From NCBI GenBank assembly GCA_964348275.1, contig CAYGBT010000012.1:6252-70251 (forward strand): a DNA stretch of 64,000 nt. Direction: 5' to 3'. Positions 42,032 to 49,879 of this stretch are shown here, piece by piece. This DNA is from CSP1-5 sp964348275 (GTDB lineage Bacteria; Methylomirabilota; Methylomirabilia; Methylomirabilales; CSP1-5). The notes under the pieces were generated by a model. It made no database searches, had not been told where the DNA came from, and saw only the letters and a list, made by a program, of their open reading frames with translations. The first letter of the stretch is position 1. Each line of letters opens with the position of its first letter. The position numbers and the translations under genes are program-made.

Positions 42032-42364
42032 TCACATAACAGGCATGCCACTTGGGACCTTGGAGCGTTGTCCTCCTCCATGCGACGGGGTGATCCCATG
42101 AATACGCCGCCCAAGAGCCGGCATCTCCGGCACCCCTGGGGGGACCCACGGCACATGAACCCCGAAGGTATCCCAAGCGCATCGGAAACAAACCGCCAGA
42201 CCCTCCGGGGCATAGGTGCACCGCGGGCAGCAGAGCCCTCCACAGAAGCGACACCCCCACAGAGGTTCGTGGGCGGTCGCCCCGCAGGAACACACCTCCG
42301 CAAAGGCCTTGGCCTCAGTGACGGCCCCTTGCCGTGCCCCGGCACGCCCTCGCATCTCTCCCAT
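42032..42364 (-). CDS. Small zinc-ribbon-like protein, unknown function
   Basis: The 110-residue protein has a dense Cys cluster in the middle: Val-Cys-Ser-Cys-Gly-Ala, Gly-Cys-Arg-Phe-Cys-Gly-Gly-Leu-Cys-Cys-Pro-Arg-Cys-Thr, then Val-Cys-Phe-Arg-Cys-Ala. This is eight to nine Cys in a B-box or double zinc-ribbon arrangement. The flanks are rich in Gly, Pro and Arg and look disordered. No known family is recognised. GAGGAGAATTGG precedes the ATG at 42364. A dispersed 170-nt element begins 127 bases upstream. Confidence 0.7.
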   Translation of the reverse strand: MGEMRGRAGARQGAVTEAKAFAEVCSCGATAHEPLWGCRFCGGLCCPRCTYAPEGLAVCFRCAWDTFGVHVPWVPPGVPEMPALGRRIHGITPSHGGGQRSKVPSGMPVM

Positions 42365-42782
42365 CCAATTCTCCTCTCCGCCTTGCCGGTCGGAATGGAC
42401 ACTCCTCACCGAGCCGGGAACTCTTTGACTACCCGATGCAGAGCAACCCTGGTGCCACGAGGGGAGGGAGTCCGTTAGAAGAGTTAACTTATTGAATTTG
42501 AAAGGCACAGCCCCGGACATTTTCTCTGCTAACACCCGAGGGGGGGTCGAGCTTGGGACCTGGCCGCCCCACATGTACGATTGGGTCTGCGTAACTTCTT
42601 ATCTTTTAAGGGATTAATCGTGGGACGCCGATGTCCCAAACGGATGGAGCTGCCCCGATGAAGGATCTCGCCGTAAGTAGGCGACAACACGACCGCTCTT
42701 TCCCGCCTGGGTACCCCGTGCAGTTGTTAAAAGACGAAGGATCGCTGCCATTATGAATGACGTACGAATACGAGGGTGTCCT
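42365..42782. other. Intergenic region holding dispersed element A
   Basis: No gene is supported. The 170-nt element at 42492-42661 fills the centre, with the related GGTGCCAC box about 40 bases to its left. The flanking genes (zinc-ribbon and DUF59) are on the minus strand. Confidence 0.7.
42492..42661. repeat. Dispersed 170-nt element, copy A
   Basis: First of four unlinked intergenic elements with identical spacing. Boxes in order: TTGAATTTGAAAGG at the left end; TTGGGAC ending exactly 68 nt from the left; CCGCCCC; a variable middle; and the right box ATGTCCCAA, with GTCCCA ending 84 nt after the first GGGAC starts; then CGGATGG and GCCCCGATGA. TTGGGAC and GTCCCAA can pair. In this copy the inner stem is best formed as CCCAC with GTGGG. 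Confidence 0.8.
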
Positions 42783-43055
42783 CTAATAGTACTTGAACTC
42801 TATCTCCTCGACCCCTTCAAGACCTGAGAACTCTCTTTTTAGTTCATCCACCATCTTCTTCTGAACAACCCACGCCAAAGGCTTACAACATACTCCCGAA
42901 GGCATCTTGCTGTCGAAGTCCAAGGCGATAATCAGCTTCCGGCCCTCGTCTTCATAGTCGATGTACTTCACGACCCCGAGGTCGTAGAGAGACAGTTCCG
43001 TCTCCGGATCTTTCACCCTTTTGAGGACGTCGACGATGCTTTCTTTGGTCAGCAC
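42783..43055 (-). CDS. DUF59 (MIP18-type) protein
   Basis: The 90-residue protein belongs to the DUF59 family that includes SufT, PaaD and eukaryotic MIP18, linked to Fe-S cluster assembly. Visible are Val-Lys-Asp-Pro-Glu-Thr-Glu-Leu-Ser-Leu-Tyr-Asp-Leu-Gly-Val-Val (the family Asp-Pro-Glu core) and a later Met-Pro-Ser-Gly-Val-Cys-Cys-Lys-Pro-Leu. The Cys in this last stretch matches the conserved position in SufT-like members. Start is GTG at 43055, with only a weak ribosome-binding site. It may support the many iron-sulfur proteins encoded in this window. Confidence 0.85.
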   Translation of the reverse strand: MLTKESIVDVLKRVKDPETELSLYDLGVVKYIDYEDEGRKLIIALDFDSKMPSGVCCKPLAWVVQKKMVDELKREFSGLEGVEEIEFKYY

Positions 43056-43174
43056 GGCTTTAGCGTCCCGTTACCGAATCTCCGAATAACAGCTCCAGCC
43101 TGGCCTTGTCTGCCACGACCAGAAGGCCCCCAGGGTAAGAAGCAGCCGGCCAGTTGTTCTGTCTCCCTGTGTAC

Positions 43175-43804
43175 TTAAGCCTGGCTGGCAAACCAGGAGA
43201 GCGTTCTGTGAACAACCTCCTGAACTTTGCCTGGCACCGGCACCACATACAAGTATAGCGTCCCTGTGCGCGGGACCAGGGCCAGGTGTCTCAGATGTCG
43301 AGGCTGCGGCAGCGATCGTACCCAGTCGCGTAGACTCGCCACCGCACTCGGATCCTCTCCTAAGACCTCAAAACGCTGGCCACCCCCATCCACCATTTCC
43401 CGCCGCCACGTTGACTCGCCAGCCAATCGGCCGAGGCGCCGGCGATAGGAGGCCGCGATGACGTGTGCCTCGCTTCGGATCGGTTTTGCCGGGTACGTGA
43501 CGACGAAAAGACGGTCACCACCTGTAAGAAGACGCGCCACAGGGAGGTACAACAGGCTGTGGCGAGGCAACAAGGTCAGCGTTGCCTCCACGCGGCTCGT
43601 CGCACTGACGCCCCGATAATCCGCCTTGAAGCCCAACACCCCACCCAGCCAGGTATAGGTCTGGTCTTCTGGGTGAAGCGCCGCCTCCAGTTCCCGGCTG
43701 ATGGCGCGGGCCAAGTCCATGTTCCTCCTCCGCCCCCGGAAATAGCCGAGGGTGAGGCCCCCCGCGACCACAATGAGCACCAGGAAGAGTTGCGCATCGG
43801 TCAT
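43175..43804 (-). CDS. Membrane-anchored protein downstream of ArsA-like ATPase, unknown
   Basis: This 209-residue protein has one N-terminal membrane helix (about 4-22), then a basic Arg-Gly-Arg-Arg-Arg stretch and a soluble domain with mixed beta strands (Leu-Thr-Leu-Leu-Pro-Arg-His-Ser-Leu-Leu-Tyr; Arg-Leu-Phe-Val-Val-Thr-Tyr; Thr-Leu-Tyr-Leu-Tyr-Val-Val-Pro-Val). I do not recognise a family. ATG at 43804 overlaps the ArsA-like stop by four bases (ATGA), which indicates coupled translation and a shared job. The topology suggests a cytoplasmic domain tethered to the membrane. Confidence 0.75.
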   Translation of the reverse strand: MTDAQLFLVLIVVAGGLTLGYFRGRRRNMDLARAISRELEAALHPEDQTYTWLGGVLGFKADYRGVSATSRVEATLTLLPRHSLLYLPVARLLTGGDRLFVVTYPAKPIRSEAHVIAASYRRRLGRLAGESTWRREMVDGGGQRFEVLGEDPSAVASLRDWVRSLPQPRHLRHLALVPRTGTLYLYVVPVPGKVQEVVHRTLSWFASQA

Positions 43805-44802
43805 CGGGCAACCTCCTCTGACACCCACGCGGCGAAGAAGTTGGCAGCCGCACACTGGAACAGCCGCAGCCGTTCCAGCCCACGGACTTCGCTGGGCTCC
43901 AGGGCCGCCTCAAAGATGGGGAGCGTCACTTCCCGGCGGAGGCGCTCCAAGGTCTCGGCTTGCCGCGCCAGTCTGACTCGATCCACGCCAGCTGCCTCCC
44001 CTTCCGCGTATGCTAAGACCTTGTTCACGATCACCCCGCTGGCCGGGATGCCAAAGCGCTCGAGCGCCTCCAGGGACCGGAGTGTCTCTAGCAGCGGGAG
44101 GCTCTCGGGATTCATCACTACGGCTACGGCGGTCCGCTCCACGTCGGCGAGGAGGGCATGCAGCGCCGTGGTCTCGGCCCGGGCCGCGTGCAGCTCCTTC
44201 AGGATGGGATCGTCTGCCTCCTCGTCCGGGAGGACCGTCTGCTCTCCCTCCACGTCGAACACCCGTTCCCCCTTGACGTGGGTGACCATCCCCCGGAGGT
44301 TCAGGATCCGCCGGCGCACGCCGATGAGCCGGTCCAACCACAAGAGCGAAATCGGGGGAAGCCCCAACACCCGTAAGGCGAGCCCGGTGGGTGGCGTATC
44401 CACCACCACCACGCCATAGCCATCTTCGGGCAGCAGCAGCTCGCGCAAGGCATCGAGCAGGGCCTCCTCTTCAACACCGGGGGCATAGCGGAGTAGGTCC
44501 AACGACCGGTCCAGATTGAAGGCACGGAGATACCGATAGACACCTTGAAACCGATCCGCCGCCCGCCCGAGGAAGCCGCGAATTCGTGCCTCGACATCGA
44601 CCTCCATGGCGTGTAGTCGCGGGGCGACCTCAATCGGGCGGTCCTTTAATGGCACATCGAGGATATCCCCGAGGTTATGGGCGGGGTCGAGGGAAGCGAT
44701 GAGAACGCGCCGCCCCGCGTCTGCCAGGGCGAGCGCAGTATGGGCGGCGCAGGTCGTCTTTCCCACGCCGCCCTTGCCGATGAACAAGATCGATTTGCGC
44801 AC
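43801..44802 (-). CDS. ArsA/Get3-family ATPase
   Basis: The 333-residue protein has the deviant Walker A Gly-Lys-Gly-Gly-Val-Gly-Lys-Thr-Thr at about 9-17, switch I Asp-Pro-Ala-His-Asn-Leu-Gly-Asp at about 39-46 and switch II Val-Val-Asp-Thr-Pro-Pro-Thr-Gly near 137. A single ATPase module is present, as in Get3 and single-domain ArsA. The Cys triad of arsenite-binding ArsA is not obvious, and no arsB or arsR lies nearby. It is more likely a chaperone or targeting ATPase for membrane proteins, perhaps with the tethered protein encoded downstream. The start is GTG at 44802. Confidence 0.88.
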   Translation of the reverse strand: MRKSILFIGKGGVGKTTCAAHTALALADAGRRVLIASLDPAHNLGDILDVPLKDRPIEVAPRLHAMEVDVEARIRGFLGRAADRFQGVYRYLRAFNLDRSLDLLRYAPGVEEEALLDALRELLLPEDGYGVVVVDTPPTGLALRVLGLPPISLLWLDRLIGVRRRILNLRGMVTHVKGERVFDVEGEQTVLPDEEADDPILKELHAARAETTALHALLADVERTAVAVVMNPESLPLLETLRSLEALERFGIPASGVIVNKVLAYAEGEAAGVDRVRLARQAETLERLRREVTLPIFEAALEPSEVRGLERLRLFQCAAANFFAAWVSEEVAR

Positions 44803-44811
44803 GCCGGTCGC

Positions 44812-45090
44812 CTATTCCAGCCCAAGGAGACCCAAGAGTTCACCCCCGGCGTCGTCTAACGTTCCGGCCCGACGAACCATCACATAGAGCTCCCGGGCCA
44901 TGTGGGGGGCCAGCCTCAGGCTAATCCCAGCGGGCGCGCTGGGAAACCCTGCAAAGGCCCCCAGCACCAACAGGCCGAAAATGTTCTCCTGCTCCTTTAG
45001 CTCGAACTCCAGAAATTCGGTGGAGCGGACCCGGAACGACCGGCAAAGGCCGCCGATCGCCCGGGCCACGCTATCACGCCATCGCCTCAC
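44812..45090 (-). CDS. Small helical protein between CstA and ArsA-like genes
   Basis: This about 92-residue protein is predicted mostly helical. It has Phe-Leu-Glu-Phe-Glu-Leu-Lys-Glu-Gln-Glu-Asn-Ile-Phe-Gly-Leu-Leu-Val in the middle and Ala-Pro-His-Met-Ala-Arg-Glu-Leu-Tyr-Val-Met-Val-Arg-Arg near the end. No family is recognised. GTG at 45090 overlaps the end of cstA by 17 bases; GTG at 45069 is an alternative without overlap. It ends 9 bases before the ArsA-like start. Its position inside the tight cstA-ArsA run suggests a real gene. Confidence 0.6.
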   Translation of the reverse strand: MRRWRDSVARAIGGLCRSFRVRSTEFLEFELKEQENIFGLLVLGAFAGFPSAPAGISLRLAPHMARELYVMVRRAGTLDDAGGELLGLLGLE

Positions 45091-46801
45091 GAAGCGGTGC
45101 CTTCCGTATGGTCCGCACAAAGTCCACCAGCAGCAAGAGGTTCAACAAGATCATGATGATGGTGATCGGGCCCATCACCCAGGCTCTCACACCGAACGTC
45201 GGCACGGCCACCACCAGATACCAGCAAAGGGCCAGGGTCACCGTGAGCCACAGGAAGAGGGCCGGCACCATGACCAGCAACCGGTAACCGAACGAGGCCT
45301 GCAGGACCTGGCTCACCCACACCGCAGCAGTGAGAAGGGCGATGGAGGCCAGGAGCTGATTGGCCCCGCCAAAGGCCGGCCAGATGACGGTCCAGGCGCC
45401 ACCCCAGGCGAGCCACAGACCTAGACCTGCCGGGATCAGCGAACCGATCCACCGGTTGGTCAGGAACTGGTGGAGGCCAGGCGTCCGACCTTTGAGAGGC
45501 TCAGCAACCTCGGCCAGGGTAAACCGCGCCACCCGCGCCCCCGTGTCCAGGGTCGTGAGGGCGAAGGCTGACACCCACAGGGCGGCGAAGACCATGATGA
45601 GCGCCACCGGCAGCCCGAAGACCGCATTGGCACCCAGGGCATATGACCTGGAGAACATCCCCACGGGGCCGCCGACCGCGCCGATGGCCTTGCCGTAACC
45701 GGTGGCAAAACTCTCCGGCGTGGCCAGACCCGTTGCAGCCTCAGTCCCAAGCGCGGTCAAGCCGAAGGCTCCGATACTCGCCACCACCAACGTGGACAGA
45801 AAGCCCTCGGTAAACATCCCGGCGTAGCCGACGAGGAGTCCCTCGGTCTCCTTATTCAGCTGCTTGGAGGACGTCCCTGACCCCACCAGGGCATGCCACC
45901 CGGAGAGAGAGCCGCACGCGATAATGAGGGGGATCAGAGGCCAGAAAGGCGACGGCTGTCCCGCAATGACCGGCGCACTCCACATCGTGTAGCTGGGAGT
46001 GACGATCGGCTGCCAAGCAAGCACGAAGGCCACAGCACCGAAGGCCAGGCCGACCCAGAGGATCCAGGCATTCAGGTAGTCCCGAGGCTGCAGCAGCACC
46101 CAGACCGGCAAGGCGGCCGCGATCACAATGTAGACGAACTGGGCCGCCAGCCAGCCCTGGTAGGACATCGTCATGGGCAACTGCGTCCCAAGCCAGATGC
46201 CAACCGCCACCATAATTATCCCGATCGCTGTGCTGATGGCAAAGCTCATCTTTTGCTGGTAGAGCATCCAGCCGAAGATCAGCGCCGCAATGATGAAAAA
46301 GAAGGCGGCGGAGGGTACGGCCGGTTGCTTCACGAACAGCTTGGCGATAACGGCCATGAAGGCAGCCATCAGCAGGACCAGGGTGGCCAGGATGAACCAG
46401 GAGAACACGTACCCCGTCCGCTTCTGCATCAGCCGCCCGGCAATCCACTGGATCGACTTTCCGTCGTGGCGGACCGACGCCATGAGCGAGAGGTAGTCGT
46501 GGACGGCGCCGATGAAAACGTTCCCCACCCAGATCCAGAGGATGCCTGGCAGCCACCCCCACGCCATGGCGATGGCTGGGCCCACGATAGGGGCCGCCCC
46601 CGCGATAGATGCGAAGTGGTGCCCAAACAATACCCACTTGTCGGTCGGAACGTGGTCGACCCCGTCGTAGAGGCGGTGGGCCGGTGTCCGTGCCGTAGGA
46701 TCGGGGCGGACGACTGTGCCGGCTAGCCCACGACGACCGTACGTGTAATACAGGACGAGGTATACGACCAATCCCAACAGTACCAGAATTGTTGAATTCA
46801 T
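45074..46801 (-). CDS. cstA: CstA-family peptide/pyruvate transporter
   Basis: The 575-residue inner-membrane protein has about 15 helices. Family landmarks are Phe-Gly-His-His-Phe-Ala-Ser-Ile-Ala-Gly-Ala-Ala-Pro-Ile-Val-Gly-Pro, Val-Gly-Asn-Val-Phe-Ile-Gly-Ala-Val-His-Asp-Tyr, Gly-Trp-His-Ala-Leu-Val-Gly-Ser-Gly and, late, Thr-Leu-Asp-Thr-Gly-Ala-Arg-Val-Ala-Arg-Phe. CstA proteins take up peptides or pyruvate under carbon limitation. ATG at 46801 follows GGAGG with eight bases spacing. A G+C-rich hairpin sits just upstream of the ribosome-binding site, and dispersed element B lies about 200 bases upstream. Confidence 0.93.
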   Translation of the reverse strand: MNSTILVLLGLVVYLVLYYTYGRRGLAGTVVRPDPTARTPAHRLYDGVDHVPTDKWVLFGHHFASIAGAAPIVGPAIAMAWGWLPGILWIWVGNVFIGAVHDYLSLMASVRHDGKSIQWIAGRLMQKRTGYVFSWFILATLVLLMAAFMAVIAKLFVKQPAVPSAAFFFIIAALIFGWMLYQQKMSFAISTAIGIIMVAVGIWLGTQLPMTMSYQGWLAAQFVYIVIAAALPVWVLLQPRDYLNAWILWVGLAFGAVAFVLAWQPIVTPSYTMWSAPVIAGQPSPFWPLIPLIIACGSLSGWHALVGSGTSSKQLNKETEGLLVGYAGMFTEGFLSTLVVASIGAFGLTALGTEAATGLATPESFATGYGKAIGAVGGPVGMFSRSYALGANAVFGLPVALIMVFAALWVSAFALTTLDTGARVARFTLAEVAEPLKGRTPGLHQFLTNRWIGSLIPAGLGLWLAWGGAWTVIWPAFGGANQLLASIALLTAAVWVSQVLQASFGYRLLVMVPALFLWLTVTLALCWYLVVAVPTFGVRAWVMGPITIIMILLNLLLLVDFVRTIRKAPLREAMA

Positions 46802-46826
46802 ATTGACCACCTCCTAGCCTCCCTAC

Positions 46827-46845
46827 CGGCGGGACGCGCCCGCCG
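46827..46845 (-). promoter_or_regulatory. Leader hairpin before the cstA ribosome-binding site
   Basis: CGGCGGG (46827-46833) pairs perfectly with CCCGCCG (46839-46845) over a 5-base loop. On the minus strand it ends a few bases before two GGAGG-type sites. It could control cstA translation or mRNA stability. Confidence 0.45.
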
Positions 46846-46998
46846 CTGTGCTCCATCCGTGGGAGTCCCCCCTCGCAGCACAGGCACCATTGTCGCGGAT
46901 GAGCACAAACTAAACCCCTTGGAGACCCACCGCTCCATCCTGAAAAGAGAGCATACGTGGTGCCACCGGGACGTGATTTATAAATCCGCTGTAGGCTG

Positions 46999-47168
46999 TT
47001 GAATTTTCAGGAGAAAATCGACACAGCTTTTTGGGGGGAGGTCCCGACGGGGCCAGCGTTTGGGACCAGGCCGCCCCAAAGGCGAGGGAACGAAAGTGTA
47101 AGTGCCCATCTCTTGAGGAAATCTTGCTGGGGCTCTGATGTCCCAATAGGATGAACCTGTCCCGCTAA
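46999..47168. repeat. Dispersed 170-nt element, copy B
   Basis: Boxes: TTGAATTTTCAGG at the left; TTGGGAC with GGGAC ending at base 68; CCGCCCC; GTGTAAG; GGGGC; ATGTCCCAA with GTCCCA ending 84 nt after GGGAC starts; AGGATG; TCCCG. TTGGGAC/GTCCCAA and GCCCC/GGGGC pair fully. A GGTGCCAC box lies 39-40 bases to the left, as in copies A and C. Confidence 0.8.
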
Positions 47169-47189
47169 GATGCCCGCTCATCGGGTCCG

Positions 47190-47307
47190 AAACCGGCGTG
47201 TGCTCCAGTCCTCTTCCCCAGGCCTTTCTCTGCCTGAAGACCCTCATGACCGTGCCGTTCTTCACCATTCCCTCCAGCCCCTCCTCCCCATTGAGATAGA
47301 CGTCCAC
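47190..47307 (-). pseudogene. Possible relic of a ribosomal protein S21-like gene
   Basis: A GTG preceded by GGGAGGC opens a frame reading Val-Asp-Val-Tyr-Leu-Asn-Gly-Glu-Glu-Gly-Leu-Glu-Gly-Met, then Val-Met-Arg-Val-Phe-Arg-Gln-Arg-Lys. This recalls the start and the basic Arg-x-Arg stretch of bS21 with about seven residues missing between. The frame then runs on into element B without the normal S21 end. The similarity is weak and short. Confidence 0.2.
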
Positions 47308-47524
47308 CAAACAAAAAAGCCTCCCAGGACCGGGTGATAATCTATAGGACTATCGGGGTAAGAAGGAGCCTCGGTGACCTGGAGGCCACGGGGAATCTGG
47401 AGGACGAACAGGACCGGCGAGGAGAGACGATCGGGCCGCGCATGCCCGTTCGCAGGCTAGACACCGTAGATATCGCGAACGGGTGAAAGGACTAGCCGTT
47501 GGAAAGGCAAAACCTCGAAGGTCG

Positions 47525-48460
47525 TCAGGCGCTGGCTGCCTTCAGCTGTTGCCAGGTCTTGGCGATCGCCCGCCGCAATGCCTCGCGGGCGTCGGCAGGG
47601 TCACGACTTGGCTTGAACCCCAGGCGCTCGCGGATCCGGCGGTCGTCCAGCTCCCACCGATCGGCGAGGAAGGCTGCGCCCGTCCATTCCGCCGGGGGAA
47701 CGACCTTCACCTCCGCCGAGGATCCTGTCACTCCGACCGCCATCCGCGCGATCTCCTCCCACGGTAGATAGATTGTGGCCAGGTTGAAGATCTGTTCGAA
47801 GGCTGTGGGGTTCAGCAAGATCATCTCCACGGCCAGGTTGAAGTCCTCCATGGACAGAAAGCTTCCGCCGCAGTCGGCTGGCACCGCGAGGGGTTGGCCC
47901 GCGGCCGCCGTGCGCAGCATCTCCCGAAGGTGCCGGCCGCCGATCTCTTCCCCGAAGGCCCACCAGAACCGGACGATCGTAGCCGGCACGCCCTCCGCCC
48001 GAGCGGTCAGGAGCGTCAACTTTTCGGCAAACTCCTTGGCCATCCCATAGGCCGGCTTTCGGGCTTCCAAGACCCGTAGCGGATGGTCCTCGTCAATCGG
48101 GACACGGACCGGCTTTCCGTACACGACGGCCGTACTCGCGTACAGAAAGTGCCGTACCCCCTGCGCTCGCGCCGCACCCAGCAGGAGGAGATGCCCCCGC
48201 AGATCTTCTTCCAGCAGGACCTGCACATCATCCGAAAAAGACCACGCGAGGTGGATGATTGCCTCAGCCCCGCGCACAACCTCCGCCACCACGACCGCGT
48301 CTTGGATCGCCCCCGAGACCATCTTCAGCCGGGGGTGAGACAAGGCGTGTAACGCTCCCAGTTCCTTGTCCAGGACCACGACGTGGTGGCCGCGTGCCAA
48401 AAGGGCCGGGACCAGCTCGCGCCCCACGCTGCCGTTTCCGCCGGTCACCAGGATACGCAT
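47525..48460 (-). CDS. NAD-dependent epimerase/dehydratase family protein
   Basis: The 311-residue extended short-chain dehydrogenase has the Rossmann motif Val-Thr-Gly-Gly-Asn-Gly-Ser-Val-Gly near the start and Asp at the end of beta-2. The active site reads Ala-Ser-Thr-Ala-Val-Val-Tyr-Gly and Tyr-Gly-Met-Ala-Lys (Tyr-x-x-x-Lys). Arg-Phe-Trp-Trp-Ala-Phe-Gly replaces the usual Arg-x-x-Asn-Val-Tyr-Gly. Substrate is probably a nucleotide sugar or a similar carbonyl compound. ATG at 48460 follows GAGGGAAGGC; the TTG at 48472 overlaps the terC stop. Confidence 0.85.
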   Translation of the reverse strand: MRILVTGGNGSVGRELVPALLARGHHVVVLDKELGALHALSHPRLKMVSGAIQDAVVVAEVVRGAEAIIHLAWSFSDDVQVLLEEDLRGHLLLLGAARAQGVRHFLYASTAVVYGKPVRVPIDEDHPLRVLEARKPAYGMAKEFAEKLTLLTARAEGVPATIVRFWWAFGEEIGGRHLREMLRTAAAGQPLAVPADCGGSFLSMEDFNLAVEMILLNPTAFEQIFNLATIYLPWEEIARMAVGVTGSSAEVKVVPPAEWTGAAFLADRWELDDRRIRERLGFKPSRDPADAREALRRAIAKTWQQLKAASA

Positions 48461-48468
48461 GCCTTCCC

Positions 48469-49503
48469 TCAATGCTTAAACGGTTCGGCCGAGTTGCCAG
48501 GCGTGCCCTCTGTCCCTCCTTCCTGTCCGCCGCCCCGCCCCGACTTGGCGGGGCCCGCGAGGCCCGTGCCGCTCTGTCCGGCGGCGGCTTCTTCAGAGGG
48601 ACGGAGGACGAGGGAAGCCAGGACCGAGGTCGCCAGGATGGAGACCACCACGGCCAGCGACACCGTAATGGGGATCTTATAGAACTCAGAGATCAGCATC
48701 TTGACCCCCACGAACATGAGGACGAAGCAGAGCCCGACCTTGAGGTACCGGAAAAGTCCCATGATCCCCGACAGCACGAAGAACAGGGCGCGCAAGCCGA
48801 GGATGGCAAACACGTTGGAGGTGTACACGATGAAGGGATCGCGGGTGATGGCGAGGATGGCAGGCACCGAGTCCACGGCGAACATGACGTCGGTCGTCTC
48901 GATCACAATCAGGACCGGCACGAGAGCTGTTGCCACCAGCCGTCCCTCCCGCCGCACGGTGAAGTACTGCTCATGATAGGATGGGTCGACCGGCATCATG
49001 CGGCCGAAGAGACGGAGAAGCGGGTTCCTCTCGGGTTCGACCTCGATCTCGCCCTGGCGCAGGATCTTGATCCCCGTGAAAACCAGAAAGGCCCCGAAGA
49101 CATAGATCATCCAATGGAACCACGCCAACAGGCCTACCCCGACGGCGATGAAGATGCCCCGCATGATCACCGCCCCCATGATTCCCCAGAAGAGCACCCG
49201 GTGTTGAAAGGCCCGCGGGACGGCGAAGTAGGAGAAGATCACGAGGAACACGAAGAGATTGTCCACGCTCAGGGACCACTCGATGATGTAGCCGGTGACA
49301 AACTCCAGACCCTTAATCGATCCCTGCGTGGCGAACACGGCGGCGCAAAAGAGCGCGGCCAGGGAAACCCAGACGGCGCACCAGGCGAGGGCCTCGCGGA
49401 GGGACATCACATGCGGTCTCCGGTGAAACACGGCGAGGTCGATGATGAGCATCACCACCACCACGACACCGAAGACCACCCACAACCACAAGTACGGCAT
49501 CAT
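48469..49503 (-). CDS. TerC-family membrane protein
   Basis: The 344-residue protein has about nine helices. Family marks are Glu-Trp-Ser-Leu-Ser-Val-Asp-Asn-Leu-Phe-Val-Phe and the internal repeat Glu-Thr-Thr-Asp-Val-Met-Phe-Ala-Val-Asp-Ser-Val-Pro-Ala, the pair of acidic motifs thought to bind metal. TerC proteins take part in tellurite resistance and in Mn2+ export. The C-terminal 40 residues are a Gly/Ser-rich tail not usual in the family. GGAAGG precedes the ATG. The upstream region has two strong palindromes but not the yybP-ykoY riboswitch consensus that often controls Mn exporters. Confidence 0.9.
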   Translation of the reverse strand: MMPYLWLWVVFGVVVVVMLIIDLAVFHRRPHVMSLREALAWCAVWVSLAALFCAAVFATQGSIKGLEFVTGYIIEWSLSVDNLFVFLVIFSYFAVPRAFQHRVLFWGIMGAVIMRGIFIAVGVGLLAWFHWMIYVFGAFLVFTGIKILRQGEIEVEPERNPLLRLFGRMMPVDPSYHEQYFTVRREGRLVATALVPVLIVIETTDVMFAVDSVPAILAITRDPFIVYTSNVFAILGLRALFFVLSGIMGLFRYLKVGLCFVLMFVGVKMLISEFYKIPITVSLAVVVSILATSVLASLVLRPSEEAAAGQSGTGLAGPAKSGRGGGQEGGTEGTPGNSAEPFKH

Positions 49504-49570
49504 CCTTCCTTATCCGATACAGCCTGCCAAGGCCAGCGCCAGATTCAGGCCCACAGCCGCAAAGCCAAAC

Positions 49571-49587
49571 GGACCCCTCAGGGGTCC
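49571..49587. promoter_or_regulatory. 17-bp palindrome upstream of terC
   Basis: GGACCCCT-C-AGGGGTCC is a perfect 8-bp inverted repeat with one central base, 68 bases upstream of the terC start. With almost no loop it suits a protein-binding operator better than an RNA hairpin. Confidence 0.45.
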
Positions 49588-49734
49588 CCGCACGCAAGAA
49601 ATGGGGGGCAGCTGCAAGGAGAATTCGTCTCTTTCTATCAAAGTCACGGGAAAATGGACAGGCGTAAAGGAAATGAAGTCGGGCGAGCCATGGTTCTTGG
49701 TTTCTGAGATGGTATCACACGAGCCAGGAATTCC

Positions 49735-49755
49735 GAGGTCATACGCCATGACCTC
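49735..49755. promoter_or_regulatory. 21-bp inverted repeat upstream of terC
   Basis: GAGGTCAT-ACGCC-ATGACCTC has 8-bp perfect arms and a 5-base spacer. It could be a hairpin or a regulator site about 230 bases upstream of terC. Confidence 0.4.
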
Positions 49756-49879
49756 CTTCATTTCAGTATACTCGCATCAAGGCCCCAATGGGAAAAAATG
49801 CGGTGTCCCCTCCCGGATGGAGAGAAACAATCGCGAACAGACTGAATTGGGCGTGCCCTCACGGCTCTCGCAATCTGGA

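Larger units (their letters stand above)
46802..47524. other. Intergenic region upstream of cstA, holding element B
   Basis: About 720 bases without a firm gene. Contains the cstA leader hairpin (46827-46845), dispersed element B (46999-47168) and a weak S21-like relic (about 47190-47307). Confidence 0.65.
49504..49879. other. Region upstream of terC with two palindromes
   Basis: A doubtful small minus-strand frame (ending 49510) has a hydrophobic C-terminus but no family. Otherwise the region holds palindromes at 49571-49587 and 49735-49755. No yybP-ykoY manganese riboswitch motif was seen. Confidence 0.5.

Noticed and set aside
43060..43248. Small minus-strand frame between DUF59 and the tethered protein
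   Set aside because: It overlaps the end of the neighbouring gene and has no motif, start signal or conserved look.
48259..49707. 482-codon plus-strand frame across the epimerase and TerC genes
   Set aside because: The translation is rich in Asp, His, Glu and Arg and antisense to two clear protein families (epimerase and TerC). It is a shadow frame.
49504..49879. yybP-ykoY manganese riboswitch upstream of terC
   Set aside because: The expected conserved leader motifs were looked for and not found; only palindromes are present.
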